Assembly: GCA_041846575.1 (NCBI GenBank) | Contig: JBGZFC010000138.1 | Coordinates: forward strand, 1 to 30,413 | Source of the DNA: JBGZFC01 sp041846575 | GTDB lineage: Bacteria > Bacteroidota > Bacteroidia > Bacteroidales > Dysgonomonadaceae | Length of the DNA stretch: 30,413 nucleotides | Reading direction: 5' to 3' | Part shown: in pieces, positions 1 to 6,957 of the stretch | Numbering within the stretch: position 1 is the stretch's first letter | Layout of the letters: every line of letters starts with the position of its first letter | The notes under the pieces: generated by a model | Database searches by the model: none | What the model was told of the DNA's origin: nothing | Seen by the model: the letters and a program-made list of their open reading frames with translations, nothing else | Made by a program: the position numbers and the translations under genes

Positions 1-50
1 GCCCAATACTGTTGCCATCTCTTTTCTATTTCTCCGAAATTGTATTCCAT
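1..50 (-). CDS. leuS: Leucyl-tRNA synthetase, N-terminal fragment (cut by window start)
   Basis: Reading the minus strand from position 50 gives ATG and an open frame MEYNFGEIEKRWQQYW running off the window edge. This matches, from memory of the family, the N-terminus of Bacteroidetes leucyl-tRNA synthetases (MEYNF.EIEKKWQ.YW), which charge tRNA-Leu in the cytoplasm. Only about 16 residues are visible, so no catalytic motif can be checked. A TAnnTTTG promoter box lies about 22 bases upstream of the ATG, which supports the start. Any other protein with this N-terminus would be an unlikely coincidence, but the call rests on a short stretch. Confidence 0.75.
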   Translation of the reverse strand, partial: MEYNFGEIEKRWQQYW

Positions 51-72
51 TTTTTTTATTTTTTTCGCAGTG

Positions 73-80
73 CAAAGATA
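73..80 (-). promoter_or_regulatory. -7 promoter box for leuS
   Basis: The minus strand reads TATCTTTG, a full match to the Bacteroidetes -7 consensus TAnnTTTG, 22 bases before the leuS ATG. No clear TTTG -33 box is seen at the expected spacing, so the call rests on the -7 box and position. Confidence 0.45.
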
Positions 81-257
81 ATGATTTATTGTAAACATTT
101 TAGTATTGATGAAAATAGATTTTGAGTTAGTTCCAAGTTACGTGGCATGGGGGTTGATGACACTATGTAATTTCGAACACAGTGAGAAATCTAATTAATT
201 TCTTAATTTAGTTCAGAATAACATACTAAAATAAATCGTAATTCTAAAATTAATACT

Positions 258-265
258 TATCTTTG
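258..265 (+). promoter_or_regulatory. -7 promoter box for the CYTH gene
   Basis: TATCTTTG matches TAnnTTTG and lies about 42 bases before the ATG at 308. The expected -33 region reads ATCG, a poor match to TTTG. The rest of the AT-rich stretch 51-307 between the divergent leuS and CYTH genes shows nothing else recognisable. Confidence 0.4.
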
Positions 266-307
266 TCTGATGTCAAGCATTCTTAATTAAAAAAAATCAA
301 TAAAATT

Positions 308-784
308 ATGGGATATGAAATAGAGCGAAAATTTCTCGTAAAAGGCGATTATAAGTCTCAATCATCAAATAGTTTTCGTATCAAACAGGGCTATCTTTCA
401 TTATCGAGTAAAAACGTGGTACGTGTTCGCATAAAAGGTGAAGAAGCATACATAACAATCAAAAACATTCCCGAAAAAGAGACAATAATACGCAACGAGT
501 GGGAATATGAAATTCCCGTTCGCGATGCCGAACAGATGTTACTTTTGTGCCAAAGTGCGATAATTGATAAAACACGCTACTTGGTGAATGTGGGCAATCA
601 CGTGTTTGAAGTTGATGAGTTTTATGGCGATAACGAAGGTTTGCTTATCGCAGAAATTGAATTGTATGACGAAAATGAAACTTTTGAGAAACCCGACTGG
701 CTCGGCGATGAAGTAACCGGAAATATGAGATATCATAATTCATACATATCTCTTCATCCGTATAAAGAGTGGAAAGAGATTTAA
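308..784 (+). CDS. CYTH-domain (triphosphate tunnel metalloenzyme) protein
   Basis: A 158-residue single-domain CYTH protein. Family members bind triphosphates and a divalent metal inside an eight-stranded beta tunnel and act as inorganic triphosphatases, thiamine triphosphatases or class IV adenylate cyclases. The diagnostic ExExK signature is at the extreme N-terminus (E4, E6, K8 in GYEIERKFLV). Further basic and acidic residues follow in the expected alternation, such as VVRVRIKGEEAYITIK near residues 37-52 and the acidic strand AEIELYDENE near 115-124. The length fits the short bacterial tripolyphosphatase-type members. It is monocistronic and diverges from leuS. The substrate cannot be told from sequence; a simple triphosphatase is more likely than cAMP synthesis. 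The domain call is secure, the reaction is not. Confidence 0.9.
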   Translation: MGYEIERKFLVKGDYKSQSSNSFRIKQGYLSLSSKNVVRVRIKGEEAYITIKNIPEKETIIRNEWEYEIPVRDAEQMLLLCQSAIIDKTRYLVNVGNHVFEVDEFYGDNEGLLIAEIELYDENETFEKPDWLGDEVTGNMRYHNSYISLHPYKEWKEI

Positions 785-787
785 GGT

Positions 788-848
788 GGAGCTATCTCAA
801 AAAAATATTTCACTAAAAAAACAGCAAAGTTTTTCAGATGTGTCCGGA
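788..848. repeat. Decayed dispersed repeat, copy A (possible IS end)
   Basis: This stretch resembles 20171-20232: both contain ATATTTCA, TAAAAAAACA and TTTCAGATGTGTCC in the same order and spacing. By eye roughly 43 of 50 bases agree, with one single-base indel. The left edge (GGAGCTATCTCAAAA) resembles the GAGGCTGTCTCAAAA type of terminal inverted repeat found on some Bacteroidales insertion sequences. On the minus strand both copies can encode the peptide DTSE..CCFF.EIF. It is probably a remnant of a mobile element; no transposase is recognisable. Confidence 0.5.
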
Positions 849-997
849 TAAAGCATATAGTCAGCTATCAATACGACTTTTCGGTCATAAAGTTTAACAG
901 ATGCCACCTTGTCAGAAATTTCTGTGGCAAAAGAAACAACTCGTCGCTCAAATTGCCACTCAATACGGTTTTTGATTAATTTTGTTTCTGTATTCAT
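797..997 (-). CDS. Small hypothetical ORF overlapping repeat copy A
   Basis: A 66-codon frame on the minus strand, in the gap between the CYTH gene and sbcC. I recognise no domain. Its C-terminal 15 or so residues (DTSEKLCCFFSEIF) lie inside the dispersed repeat and recur, altered, in the repeat copy near 20.2 kb. The frame could therefore be the tail of a decayed transposase or a fusion of unrelated sequence to an element end. A TACATTTG box lies about 50 bases upstream of the ATG on the minus strand, so transcription is possible. Confidence that this is a real protein is low. Confidence 0.2.
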   Translation of the reverse strand: MNTETKLIKNRIEWQFERRVVSFATEISDKVASVKLYDRKVVLIADYMLYPDTSEKLCCFFSEIFF

Positions 998-1113
998 TTC
1001 TGACAGTTTCTTTTAAGGGTGAAACTTATTTTGTTTGTGATATTACAAATGTAAGTCTTTTGCCCTTGACTGCCGGATTAAATCGAAACTAATTCATCTT
1101 AATACACTTTATT

Positions 1114-4100
1114 TCAACTCGATATTTGAATTTTAGAATGTCCGTTTCCTGTCGGAACTACTTCCACGTGTGTCGCAATACGCTCTTTAAGCTCGGTTAA
1201 ATGAGAAATTACACCGATAATTTTCCCTTCACTTTGCAGATTTGATAACGCATTTAGTGCCAAATCGAGGTAGTCGGTATCAAGCGTACCGAATCCCTCA
1301 TCAATAAACATGGTATCAATGCGCATGTTTTTGCTTGCCATATTGGCAAGTCCCAATGCAAGCGATAAGGATACTATAAACTTCTCGCCACCGGAAAGGT
1401 TTTGAGCTGTGCGTTGTTCGCTGTTTTGATATTTATCGATAACATACAGTTCAAACGGGTTGGTTGAGTCGCCTGTGCGAATCAGGATGTAGCGATCAGA
1501 CATTTTCCGAAGTTGCTTATTGGCTAAGCCTACCAAATGTTCAAAAGTGAGTGCCTGAGCAAAATTTCTGAAATTCTTTCCATCGGCGGAGCCAATCAAC
1601 ATACTCAAAGCAGCCCACTTATTACAGATGGATTGTTGTTTATCTTTTTCTTTCAACTTATTTTCACAGACTTTTCTATTTTCTTGGTCGTTTTTTAGCC
1701 TTTCACGATTAGCTCCGATTCTTTGAGAAAGCTCATCAGATTTGATTTTTAGTTCGTTCAAACTATCTTGAATTTGCTCAATCGACTCTTTGGTTAGATT
1801 TTTATCTTTCAATTGTGCAAGTTCAGACTCTTTACTTTTGATAATTGAGATGTTGTTTTCTAAATTGGTAAAAGCCTTATTTTTATCCGCTTCGGCTTTT
1901 GCTTTTGCAGTTTCGGTTTTCTCCACTAACTGTTTGAGTTTACTCTCTTCTTCATCTACCGACTTATTTTCAAATATAGCTTTTCTCTTTTCGGTTAGTT
2001 CATCAAATTCATTACTAATACGCTCTTTCTCTTCATTTTTTTTGTTGAATAGTTTTGTTTGATTATCAAATTCTTGCTTATTCAGAGCAATAGTGCCGGA
2101 AAGAGTTGTTATCAGATTAGATAATTCTGTTATCTGTATATTGTTTTTTTGCCAATCATCCAAACATATCTTTAAAGTTTCAATACTTTCCACATCGTAT
2201 TTTTTCAGTTTTTCGATGAAAGCTTCATTATTGGTTCTATATTTTTTTTGTAAACTAAGAGTAGATTCTTGTTTGTTTTTCAAGTTTTGAGCAGAAAGTT
2301 GTTGCTGATTATCCGCTCTGTTTTTAGCAATTTCAGCCTCTTCTTTATCTTTTCTTAAAACAGGAATTTCCTTATCTCTAAGGTTGATTATCTGATTTTC
2401 TATCTCGGTTGCTTGCCTGATAATATCTTTTACGGTTATAAGTTCTTCCCGTTTTTGAACTATAATCTCATCCAAAATTTTTATTCTATTCTCGTCTGAG
2501 GGAAGATTAAAATCGGGATTTATTTGCTGAATATCTACCAGAGTCACAGTACGTTTATTAACGTTTTCTTGTTGTAATTTTTCTTCTTTAGCTTTGTTTG
2601 CCAGTGCGTGTTTCTGGTCATTATCAAGTTTTATATATTCGTTCCGATTATTTCCAATAGTGTTAATTAGCTCTTTTAATTGAAGTTTTGCAGCAGCAAG
2701 CTCTTTCTCTTTATAGCCAATTTGTGGAATATTACCTGCAGCAAAAGGATGCTCTAAGGCACCACAAAGCGGACATGCTTCACCATCTTTCAAGTGCTGT
2801 CGGTGCTCTTGCAAACTTTGAATAGTCCTTGACAAGTTTATATTCTCTTCAAGAATTTTGATTTTTTCTTCAAGAGTCTCTTTGTTTTTAGTTTCAATCT
2901 CAATGGTTTTTGAGATTGTTTCTATTGAAACTTTTAGCTCTTTCTCTTTTTCTTCGAAAGCATTTATCTCGTTTTGATTAGAAGAAATTGCTTTTTCAAA
3001 CTTAACTAACTCACTGATTTGCTTGCCAAATTCAGAAATACTATCTTTTTCTGATTGTAAGTCTGACAATTTCTTTCCACCTAAAATATTGGATAACTTT
3101 TTCTGTTTTACATCTAACTCGCTCTCTTTCTCTTTGAGGTTATTCGATTTTTCGGTAAAGATTTTATCTGTTTTAATATATGAGTTTTGCAGAGAGACTA
3201 ACTCTTTTTTCAAACTTTCAATTTCATCATTCAACTCATTTATTTCTTCAATAGATTTAGCTAACGCCAAACTATCAGACTCTATAGCAGAATATTCCGG
3301 AACAAGTTTTTCGATTTTTTTATTTTCAGTTGCCCATTTTTGTTTATCGATAAGCGTTTTAGTTGAGTTTTCTAACTCTTTTTGATTTTTTTGTAACAAT
3401 TTGCTTAACTCATTTTTTTTGTTTTCGTACTCAGATATAACTGTCAAAACGGGCTGTAGCTGCTTTTGTGTTTCGGAAATTTTGGTATCGAGTTCTCTTG
3501 TTTTCTTAAAAACAGGTTCTTGACTTTGTAATTCGGCTTTCCTGCTTTTCAATTGACGTTCTGTATCTTCAAGGTTTTTTATCGCGGTAGATAAAATTGT
3601 TTGCAGTTCAGGCAAACTCTGTTTTGCTTCGCTGATATATTGAGTCAAAGAAGTAATGTCTGTAAGCCATTTTTTTGCTTCATCGGCTTTAGATAATAAC
3701 TTGTCAGCAGTTTTTTTTTCGGTTTCGAGCGAGGCTAAATCTTCGTTAATGCATTTAAATTCATCATCAGATAAAATTTTAATGGTTCCCAATTCGGTTA
3801 CTATTTTAACCAGTTTTTCGTTTTCATCTTTATTGCGTATAAAAACTTTTTTAGATATTTCGCCGTAGATTTCTGTCCCTGTTATCTGTTCCAGCAGTTC
3901 GCCTTTTTGATTTTTGTCTGCTTGCAAAAAAGCTGTAAAACTTCCTTGAGCCAGCATAATAACTTTTGTAAACTGCTCAAAGTTAAGTCCCACTATACCA
4001 ACAATTTCCTTATCACAATCACGAACTTTATCGGCAATAATCTTATCGTTTGCATCGGCTATTTTTCGTTGAACAGGATTCAGATTGCCTGTGCGTGTTA

Positions 4101-4395
4101 AAGATTGCATCCAGGTCGATTTCCAAACTTTTCCGCCAACTTCAAATATTATTTCGGCATAGCAATCTTTCTCGCCACGTGTCAAAACAGCATTTTCGCC
4201 ACTTGTAACATCTACACGTGGTGTTTTTCCGTAAAGAGCCAGCGAAACTGCGTCCAGAATAGAACTTTTCCCTGCTCCGGTTTTTCCGGTAATGGCAAAA
4301 AGTCCATCGTTTATAAAAACGGCATCGGTAAAATTAATTTCATTTTCACCTGCCAATGAGTTGATATTCTTAAATTTAAGTTTTAATATTTTCAT
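1114..4395 (-). CDS. sbcC: Exonuclease subunit SbcC (Rad50-like ATPase)
   Basis: A 1093-residue SMC-like ATPase, partner of SbcD in the Mre11-Rad50-type complex that opens hairpins, trims DNA ends and cleaves inverted repeats arising at replication forks. The Walker A loop is GKTGAGKSS (about residues 37-45). A very long Lys/Glu/Gln-rich coiled coil follows, interrupted by the zinc hook CPLC at C541-C544 where two SbcC molecules join. A second coil leads to the ABC signature NLSGGEKF and Walker B TMFIDEGFGTLD near the C-terminus. Length and domain order are normal for the family. It starts 6 bases after the sbcD stop, so the two genes are co-transcribed with sbcD first. Many open frames on the opposite strand are by-products of the low-complexity coil. 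Confidence 0.97.
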   Translation of the reverse strand: MKILKLKFKNINSLAGENEINFTDAVFINDGLFAITGKTGAGKSSILDAVSLALYGKTPRVDVTSGENAVLTRGEKDCYAEIIFEVGGKVWKSTWMQSLTRTGNLNPVQRKIADANDKIIADKVRDCDKEIVGIVGLNFEQFTKVIMLAQGSFTAFLQADKNQKGELLEQITGTEIYGEISKKVFIRNKDENEKLVKIVTELGTIKILSDDEFKCINEDLASLETEKKTADKLLSKADEAKKWLTDITSLTQYISEAKQSLPELQTILSTAIKNLEDTERQLKSRKAELQSQEPVFKKTRELDTKISETQKQLQPVLTVISEYENKKNELSKLLQKNQKELENSTKTLIDKQKWATENKKIEKLVPEYSAIESDSLALAKSIEEINELNDEIESLKKELVSLQNSYIKTDKIFTEKSNNLKEKESELDVKQKKLSNILGGKKLSDLQSEKDSISEFGKQISELVKFEKAISSNQNEINAFEEKEKELKVSIETISKTIEIETKNKETLEEKIKILEENINLSRTIQSLQEHRQHLKDGEACPLCGALEHPFAAGNIPQIGYKEKELAAAKLQLKELINTIGNNRNEYIKLDNDQKHALANKAKEEKLQQENVNKRTVTLVDIQQINPDFNLPSDENRIKILDEIIVQKREELITVKDIIRQATEIENQIINLRDKEIPVLRKDKEEAEIAKNRADNQQQLSAQNLKNKQESTLSLQKKYRTNNEAFIEKLKKYDVESIETLKICLDDWQKNNIQITELSNLITTLSGTIALNKQEFDNQTKLFNKKNEEKERISNEFDELTEKRKAIFENKSVDEEESKLKQLVEKTETAKAKAEADKNKAFTNLENNISIIKSKESELAQLKDKNLTKESIEQIQDSLNELKIKSDELSQRIGANRERLKNDQENRKVCENKLKEKDKQQSICNKWAALSMLIGSADGKNFRNFAQALTFEHLVGLANKQLRKMSDRYILIRTGDSTNPFELYVIDKYQNSEQRTAQNLSGGEKFIVSLSLALGLANMASKNMRIDTMFIDEGFGTLDTDYLDLALNALSNLQSEGKIIGVISHLTELKERIATHVEVVPTGNGHSKIQISS

Positions 4396-4401
4396 AACAA
4401 C

Positions 4402-5613
4402 TTAGGATTCTATCTGTAATTCGGTTACAATTTCATTATAGAGTTTTCGCAGTATTTTTCTCTGCTCATCGGAAATATTGTTTTTCTCGAGTAATTTTTC
4501 AAAAACATCATATTCGTTCATCTCATCAAGCAGTTCCATAGTGTCATTGTGCGTTAAAACTGCATTTAACAGTTGGCGGTTTATAAGTTTTAGCACTTCA
4601 ATTTTTGAATCGGATGTCTGTTCTTGTACCCAATTAAAAAAATCAGGAAAAATATCATCGCCTGTATAAATTATTTCCACCCAAACAGATTTATTTTCAA
4701 TTTTCAGCTTCTCTATTTGTTTGGAAATCTCAACTTTATCTCCCTCTATTGAAACCAACTTTTGAAACAAAGGAATTTCAATACTGCTTATACTTTTCTC
4801 TTTCGTGAAATCTACAATACATACCAGCTTTTGCTGTTCGGCTTCACCAAAACCCATCGGGATGGGCGAACCACTGTAACGGATATGCGGTTTGATTACC
4901 GACGGAATATGATAATGCCCCAATGCCACATAATCGAAAGTATCCGGGAAAATATCGCTCGAAACAGCTTCTATTGCACCGATATAGGTTTCGCGAACAC
5001 CATCGTCATCTGCTCTATTTCCTCCTGACACAGACAAGTGTCCGGTAGCAATAATCGGTATATTTACGCACAATTCGGTACGTATCTGTTCGGCTCTCTC
5101 AGCCACTTCGTTGTAATGCTTTTGGATATTTTCGTTAATACGTTTAGAGCGGTCGGAGTAGCTTTCGCCTTCGGCAAAACGACTAATGTCCCTTTCTCGT
5201 AGAAATGGTACGGCACAAACTATCAGTGCCGGATTTCCGTCGTTATCTTTTATCAAAATAATCTCATCATCAATATACTCGCTCGCATTACCAATAACCA
5301 CAATGTTGAGTGCCGAAAGAATATCCTTTGGAGCATTCAGAAAACTTGGCGAATCGTGATTGCCACCCACAACAATCACATTCTTACAACCAAATGTTTT
5401 TACATTTATCAAAAAGTCGTAGTACATTTTTTGCGTAGTGCTGCTCGGCGATGCTGTATCAAAAACATCACCAGCAATAATCAGAACGTCTATTTTTTCT
5501 TTATTAATCGTATTTAAAAGCCAATCAAAAAAGATTGTATGCTCGTCAAGTCGCTCTTTTTTTGCATAGAGAGTTCTGCCTAAATGCCAATCGGATGTGT
5601 GAAGGATTTTCAT
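4402..5613 (-). CDS. sbcD: Exonuclease subunit SbcD (Mre11-like nuclease)
   Basis: A 403-residue Mn-dependent metallophosphoesterase that supplies the nuclease activity of SbcCD. The five phosphoesterase motifs appear in order: SDWHLG (D8, H10), AGDVFD near residue 48, GGNHDS near 83, GHLSVSGG near 190 and GHYH near 234. A C-terminal capping domain follows, which in the family contacts DNA and SbcC. The start at 5613 places the first motif at residue 7, as is usual (MKILHTSDWHLG). sbcC follows after 6 bases, which indicates translational coupling. A TAACTTTG promoter box lies 25-32 bases upstream. Confidence 0.97.
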   Translation of the reverse strand: MKILHTSDWHLGRTLYAKKERLDEHTIFFDWLLNTINKEKIDVLIIAGDVFDTASPSSTTQKMYYDFLINVKTFGCKNVIVVGGNHDSPSFLNAPKDILSALNIVVIGNASEYIDDEIILIKDNDGNPALIVCAVPFLRERDISRFAEGESYSDRSKRINENIQKHYNEVAERAEQIRTELCVNIPIIATGHLSVSGGNRADDDGVRETYIGAIEAVSSDIFPDTFDYVALGHYHIPSVIKPHIRYSGSPIPMGFGEAEQQKLVCIVDFTKEKSISSIEIPLFQKLVSIEGDKVEISKQIEKLKIENKSVWVEIIYTGDDIFPDFFNWVQEQTSDSKIEVLKLINRQLLNAVLTHNDTMELLDEMNEYDVFEKLLEKNNISDEQRKILRKLYNEIVTELQIES

Positions 5614-5637
5614 TATAGATATATTTGTGAGTTTTTA

Positions 5638-5645
5638 CAAAGTTA
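5638..5645 (-). promoter_or_regulatory. -7 promoter box for sbcDC
   Basis: The minus strand reads TAACTTTG, matching TAnnTTTG, about 25 bases before the sbcD ATG. No convincing -33 TTTG at normal spacing. Confidence 0.4.
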
Positions 5646-5772
5646 AAATTTTAAATTGAGATTATTATTCAATAATCAAATAATTCATCCTTTAAGGTTA
5701 CTGAAAAAATTTTCAGATATTAATATCTGCCTATCATATACATTTCCGGATATTTATCACTATTATTTAGCA

Positions 5773-5804
5773 ATTGGTTGTCTTTCCCTTTTTTATTAGA
5801 TTTG
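5773..5804 (+). promoter_or_regulatory. Promoter of a candidate small RNA
   Basis: ATTG at 5773-5776 (three of four -33 positions) is followed after 20 bases by TAGATTTG at 5797-5804, a full TAnnTTTG match. The start would be near 5811. No start codon with a good frame follows within the next 90 bases, and a strong terminator does. Confidence 0.4.
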
Positions 5805-5810
5805 TAGTGA

Positions 5811-5897
5811 AACATTTATTATTGAGACAGACTCTGCATTTTTGTAATTATTCAACTATTGCAAGCGCCATTTAACCGGCTTGCGATAGTTTTTTAC
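5811..5897 (+). ncRNA. Candidate small RNA or terminated leader
   Basis: A transcript from the promoter at 5773-5804 would end in the intrinsic terminator at 5854-5896, giving an RNA of about 85-90 nt with no convincing ORF. A short upstream hairpin is possible (GAG..CTC around 5824-5834). I recognise no known RNA family. Alternatives are a leader with an attenuator for the weak ORF at 6060, or a chance promoter next to a terminator; GAGACAGACTC at 5824-5834 also loosely resembles the IS-end motif seen elsewhere here. Boundaries are estimated, not measured. Confidence 0.3.
5854..5896 (+). terminator. Strong intrinsic terminator
   Basis: AACTATTGCAAGC at 5854-5866 pairs with GCTTGCGATAGTT at 5879-5891 over 13 bp with one G-U pair and a 12-base loop, followed by a T-run to about 5895. 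The T-run is on the plus strand only, so it ends plus-strand transcription although no clear plus-strand gene precedes it. The remainder of 5614-6059 shows no gene. Confidence 0.7.
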
Positions 5898-6059
5898 CCA
5901 ACTTGATTAAAAAACCTCCTAAAAGCAAAAGAATAAGTCAAATTTATTAAATTTCCGGTATTTCACAGTTCAGTTTCCTCGTAGGAGATACAACAAAAAT
6001 TATCTCATACAATTCTCTGGAGGTTAAAAAAATTGTAGTACACAAGGGTAGTTACCGGA

Positions 6060-6293
6060 ATGGATAATTCTTTAGAACTTTGCATATTGCTATTTTCAAT
6101 TAACTGTTTTTTCTCAACATGTACTTTAAAAGCGTATGCCGACATTGTCCTAAAACCGAATGTACCGTTTAGTGGAAAGTTACGAGATATAAAATCTTCC
6201 GTTCTTCTCGCTTTGAAGGATATAAAGGTAAAGCATGATTTTTATAAAAAAGAATACTATAAACTCACAAAAAAAAGTTGCTACGAAAAATAA
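6060..6293 (+). CDS. Doubtful small ORF with signal-like N-terminus
   Basis: A 77-codon plus-strand frame just before the convergent tRNA-Met gene. Residues 5-26 (ELCILLFSINCFFSTCTLKAYA) are hydrophobic and end in an AYA-type sequence that could be a signal-peptidase site. The rest is Lys/Tyr-rich with no recognisable domain. There is no TAnnTTTG box close upstream, and a strong terminator at 5854-5896 separates it from the only nearby promoter candidate. It may be a small secreted peptide or a chance frame. Confidence 0.25.
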   Translation: MDNSLELCILLFSINCFFSTCTLKAYADIVLKPNVPFSGKLRDIKSSVLLALKDIKVKHDFYKKEYYKLTKKSCYEK

Positions 6294-6311
6294 CAACCTT
6301 TCTATTATATG

Positions 6312-6385
6312 TAGCGAGAGCGAGAATTGAACTCGCGACCTCATGATTATGAATCATGCGCTCTAACCATCTGAGCTATCTCGCC
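6312..6385 (-). tRNA. tRNA-Met (CAT), elongator type
   Basis: The minus strand folds into a full cloverleaf: acceptor GGCGAGA paired with TCTCGCT (first pair G-T), D stem GCTC/GAGC, anticodon stem CATGA/TCATG with loop TTCATAA (anticodon CAT), and T arm GCGAG-TTCAATT-CTCGC, with discriminator A at 6312. CCA is not encoded. The first acceptor pair and the lack of three G-C pairs in the anticodon stem argue against initiator tRNA. The CATGATTCATAATCATG arm is that of elongator Met in Bacteroidetes, rather than the lysidine tRNA-Ile, although that cannot be fully excluded. Confidence 0.95.
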
Positions 6386-6427
6386 AACAAACTTATCTAC
6401 AAAATCACCTCTATTTAAATGAGAGCA

Positions 6428-6459
6428 CAAAAGTATTACAATTAATTGAATAAAACAAT
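6428..6459 (-). promoter_or_regulatory. Promoter of tRNA-Met
   Basis: On the minus strand ATTG (6456-6459) precedes TACTTTTG (6428-6435) by 20 bases, matching TTTG-N19-21-TAnnTTTG with one mismatch. Transcription would begin about 35 bases before the mature tRNA 5' end. Confidence 0.5.
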
Positions 6460-6498
6460 AGATTCAATAGAAAAATGCTCTGCAAACTCATTTTTTTT

Positions 6499-6529
6499 GA
6501 AATAAACTTCCGTTACGATAGTTTATTTC
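6499..6529. repeat. Inverted repeat after the glutamate operon
   Basis: GAAATAAAC (6499-6507) and GTTTATTTC (6521-6529) are perfect complements around a 13-base loop, between the DUF4387 stop and the tRNA promoter. Read in the operon direction it is followed by an A-run rather than a T-run, so it is not a canonical terminator, but it may mark the operon 3' end. Confidence 0.35.
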
Positions 6530-6558
6530 GCGAGAATGGATATTTTGAGTAAGTCGTT

Positions 6559-6876
6559 TTACAATTCAAACTCCAATCCCATCAGAGGGGCATGCTGTTG
6601 TGCGCCATACACGTCAGTTTCTCCAAGTGAACCGGATGAGATAGGACGTACAATAGTAGTTTTGATAGCTTTAGCCGGATCGAAATGCACAACTCCTATA
6701 ATATCTGACTCTTTGATATTGTAGAGATCGGCAAACATTTTGGGATTGAAAATACCTGCCGCTTTTACACGTTCGTACATTTCAAACTCTTTGAAAATAA
6801 CATCAAAGGTAAGTTCATAAGGTCCCGAATTTTTGCTCCTGATTACGGATGCTAGATCTGTTAATTTGTATTTCAT
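6559..6876 (-). CDS. DUF4387-family protein
   Basis: A 105-residue protein matching the DUF4387 pattern: SKNSGPYELTFD near residues 14-25, FDPAKAIKTTIVRP near 65-78, and an ending with DVYGAQQHAPL. No reaction is established for this family to my knowledge. It is habitually found next to, or fused with, AtuA-family (DUF1446) proteins, and here it is the gene after that partner and the last of the glutamate mutase operon. The conserved polar residues and the pairing suggest a small subunit of a two-subunit enzyme. Family assignment is firm from the motifs; the enzymatic role (perhaps mesaconate or citramalate processing) is inference from the operon. Confidence 0.88.
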   Translation of the reverse strand: MKYKLTDLASVIRSKNSGPYELTFDVIFKEFEMYERVKAAGIFNPKMFADLYNIKESDIIGVVHFDPAKAIKTTIVRPISSGSLGETDVYGAQQHAPLMGLEFEL

Positions 6877-6910
6877 CTTAATGTTTATTGAAAATCATAA
6901 GTAAATTTGG

Positions 6911-6945
6911 TTGTAAGATAGCAAAAAAGAGTTGCTATCTTACAA
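6911..6945 (-). other. Strong hairpin between the AtuA-like and DUF4387 genes
   Basis: TTGTAAGATAGCAA (6911-6924) and TTGCTATCTTACAA (6932-6945) form a perfect 14-bp stem with a 7-base loop, 12 bases after the AtuA-like stop. No T-run follows in the operon direction, so it is more likely an mRNA processing or 3'-end protecting structure than a true terminator. Confidence 0.6.
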
Positions 6946-6957
6946 ACCGTTTATCTG

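Noticed and set aside
3023..3385. A 120-codon plus-strand frame and several like it opposite sbcC
   Set aside because: Ser/Phe/Leu-rich translations are the mirror image of the Lys/Glu coiled-coil codons of SbcC; no start signal or family likeness.
6016..6022. GGAGG as a Shine-Dalgarno for the 6060 ORF
   Set aside because: It is about 40 bases from the ATG, too far to serve, and this group rarely uses such sites.
6499..6529. Intrinsic terminator of the glutamate operon
   Set aside because: The stem is perfect but followed by As rather than Ts in the operon direction; listed only as an inverted repeat.
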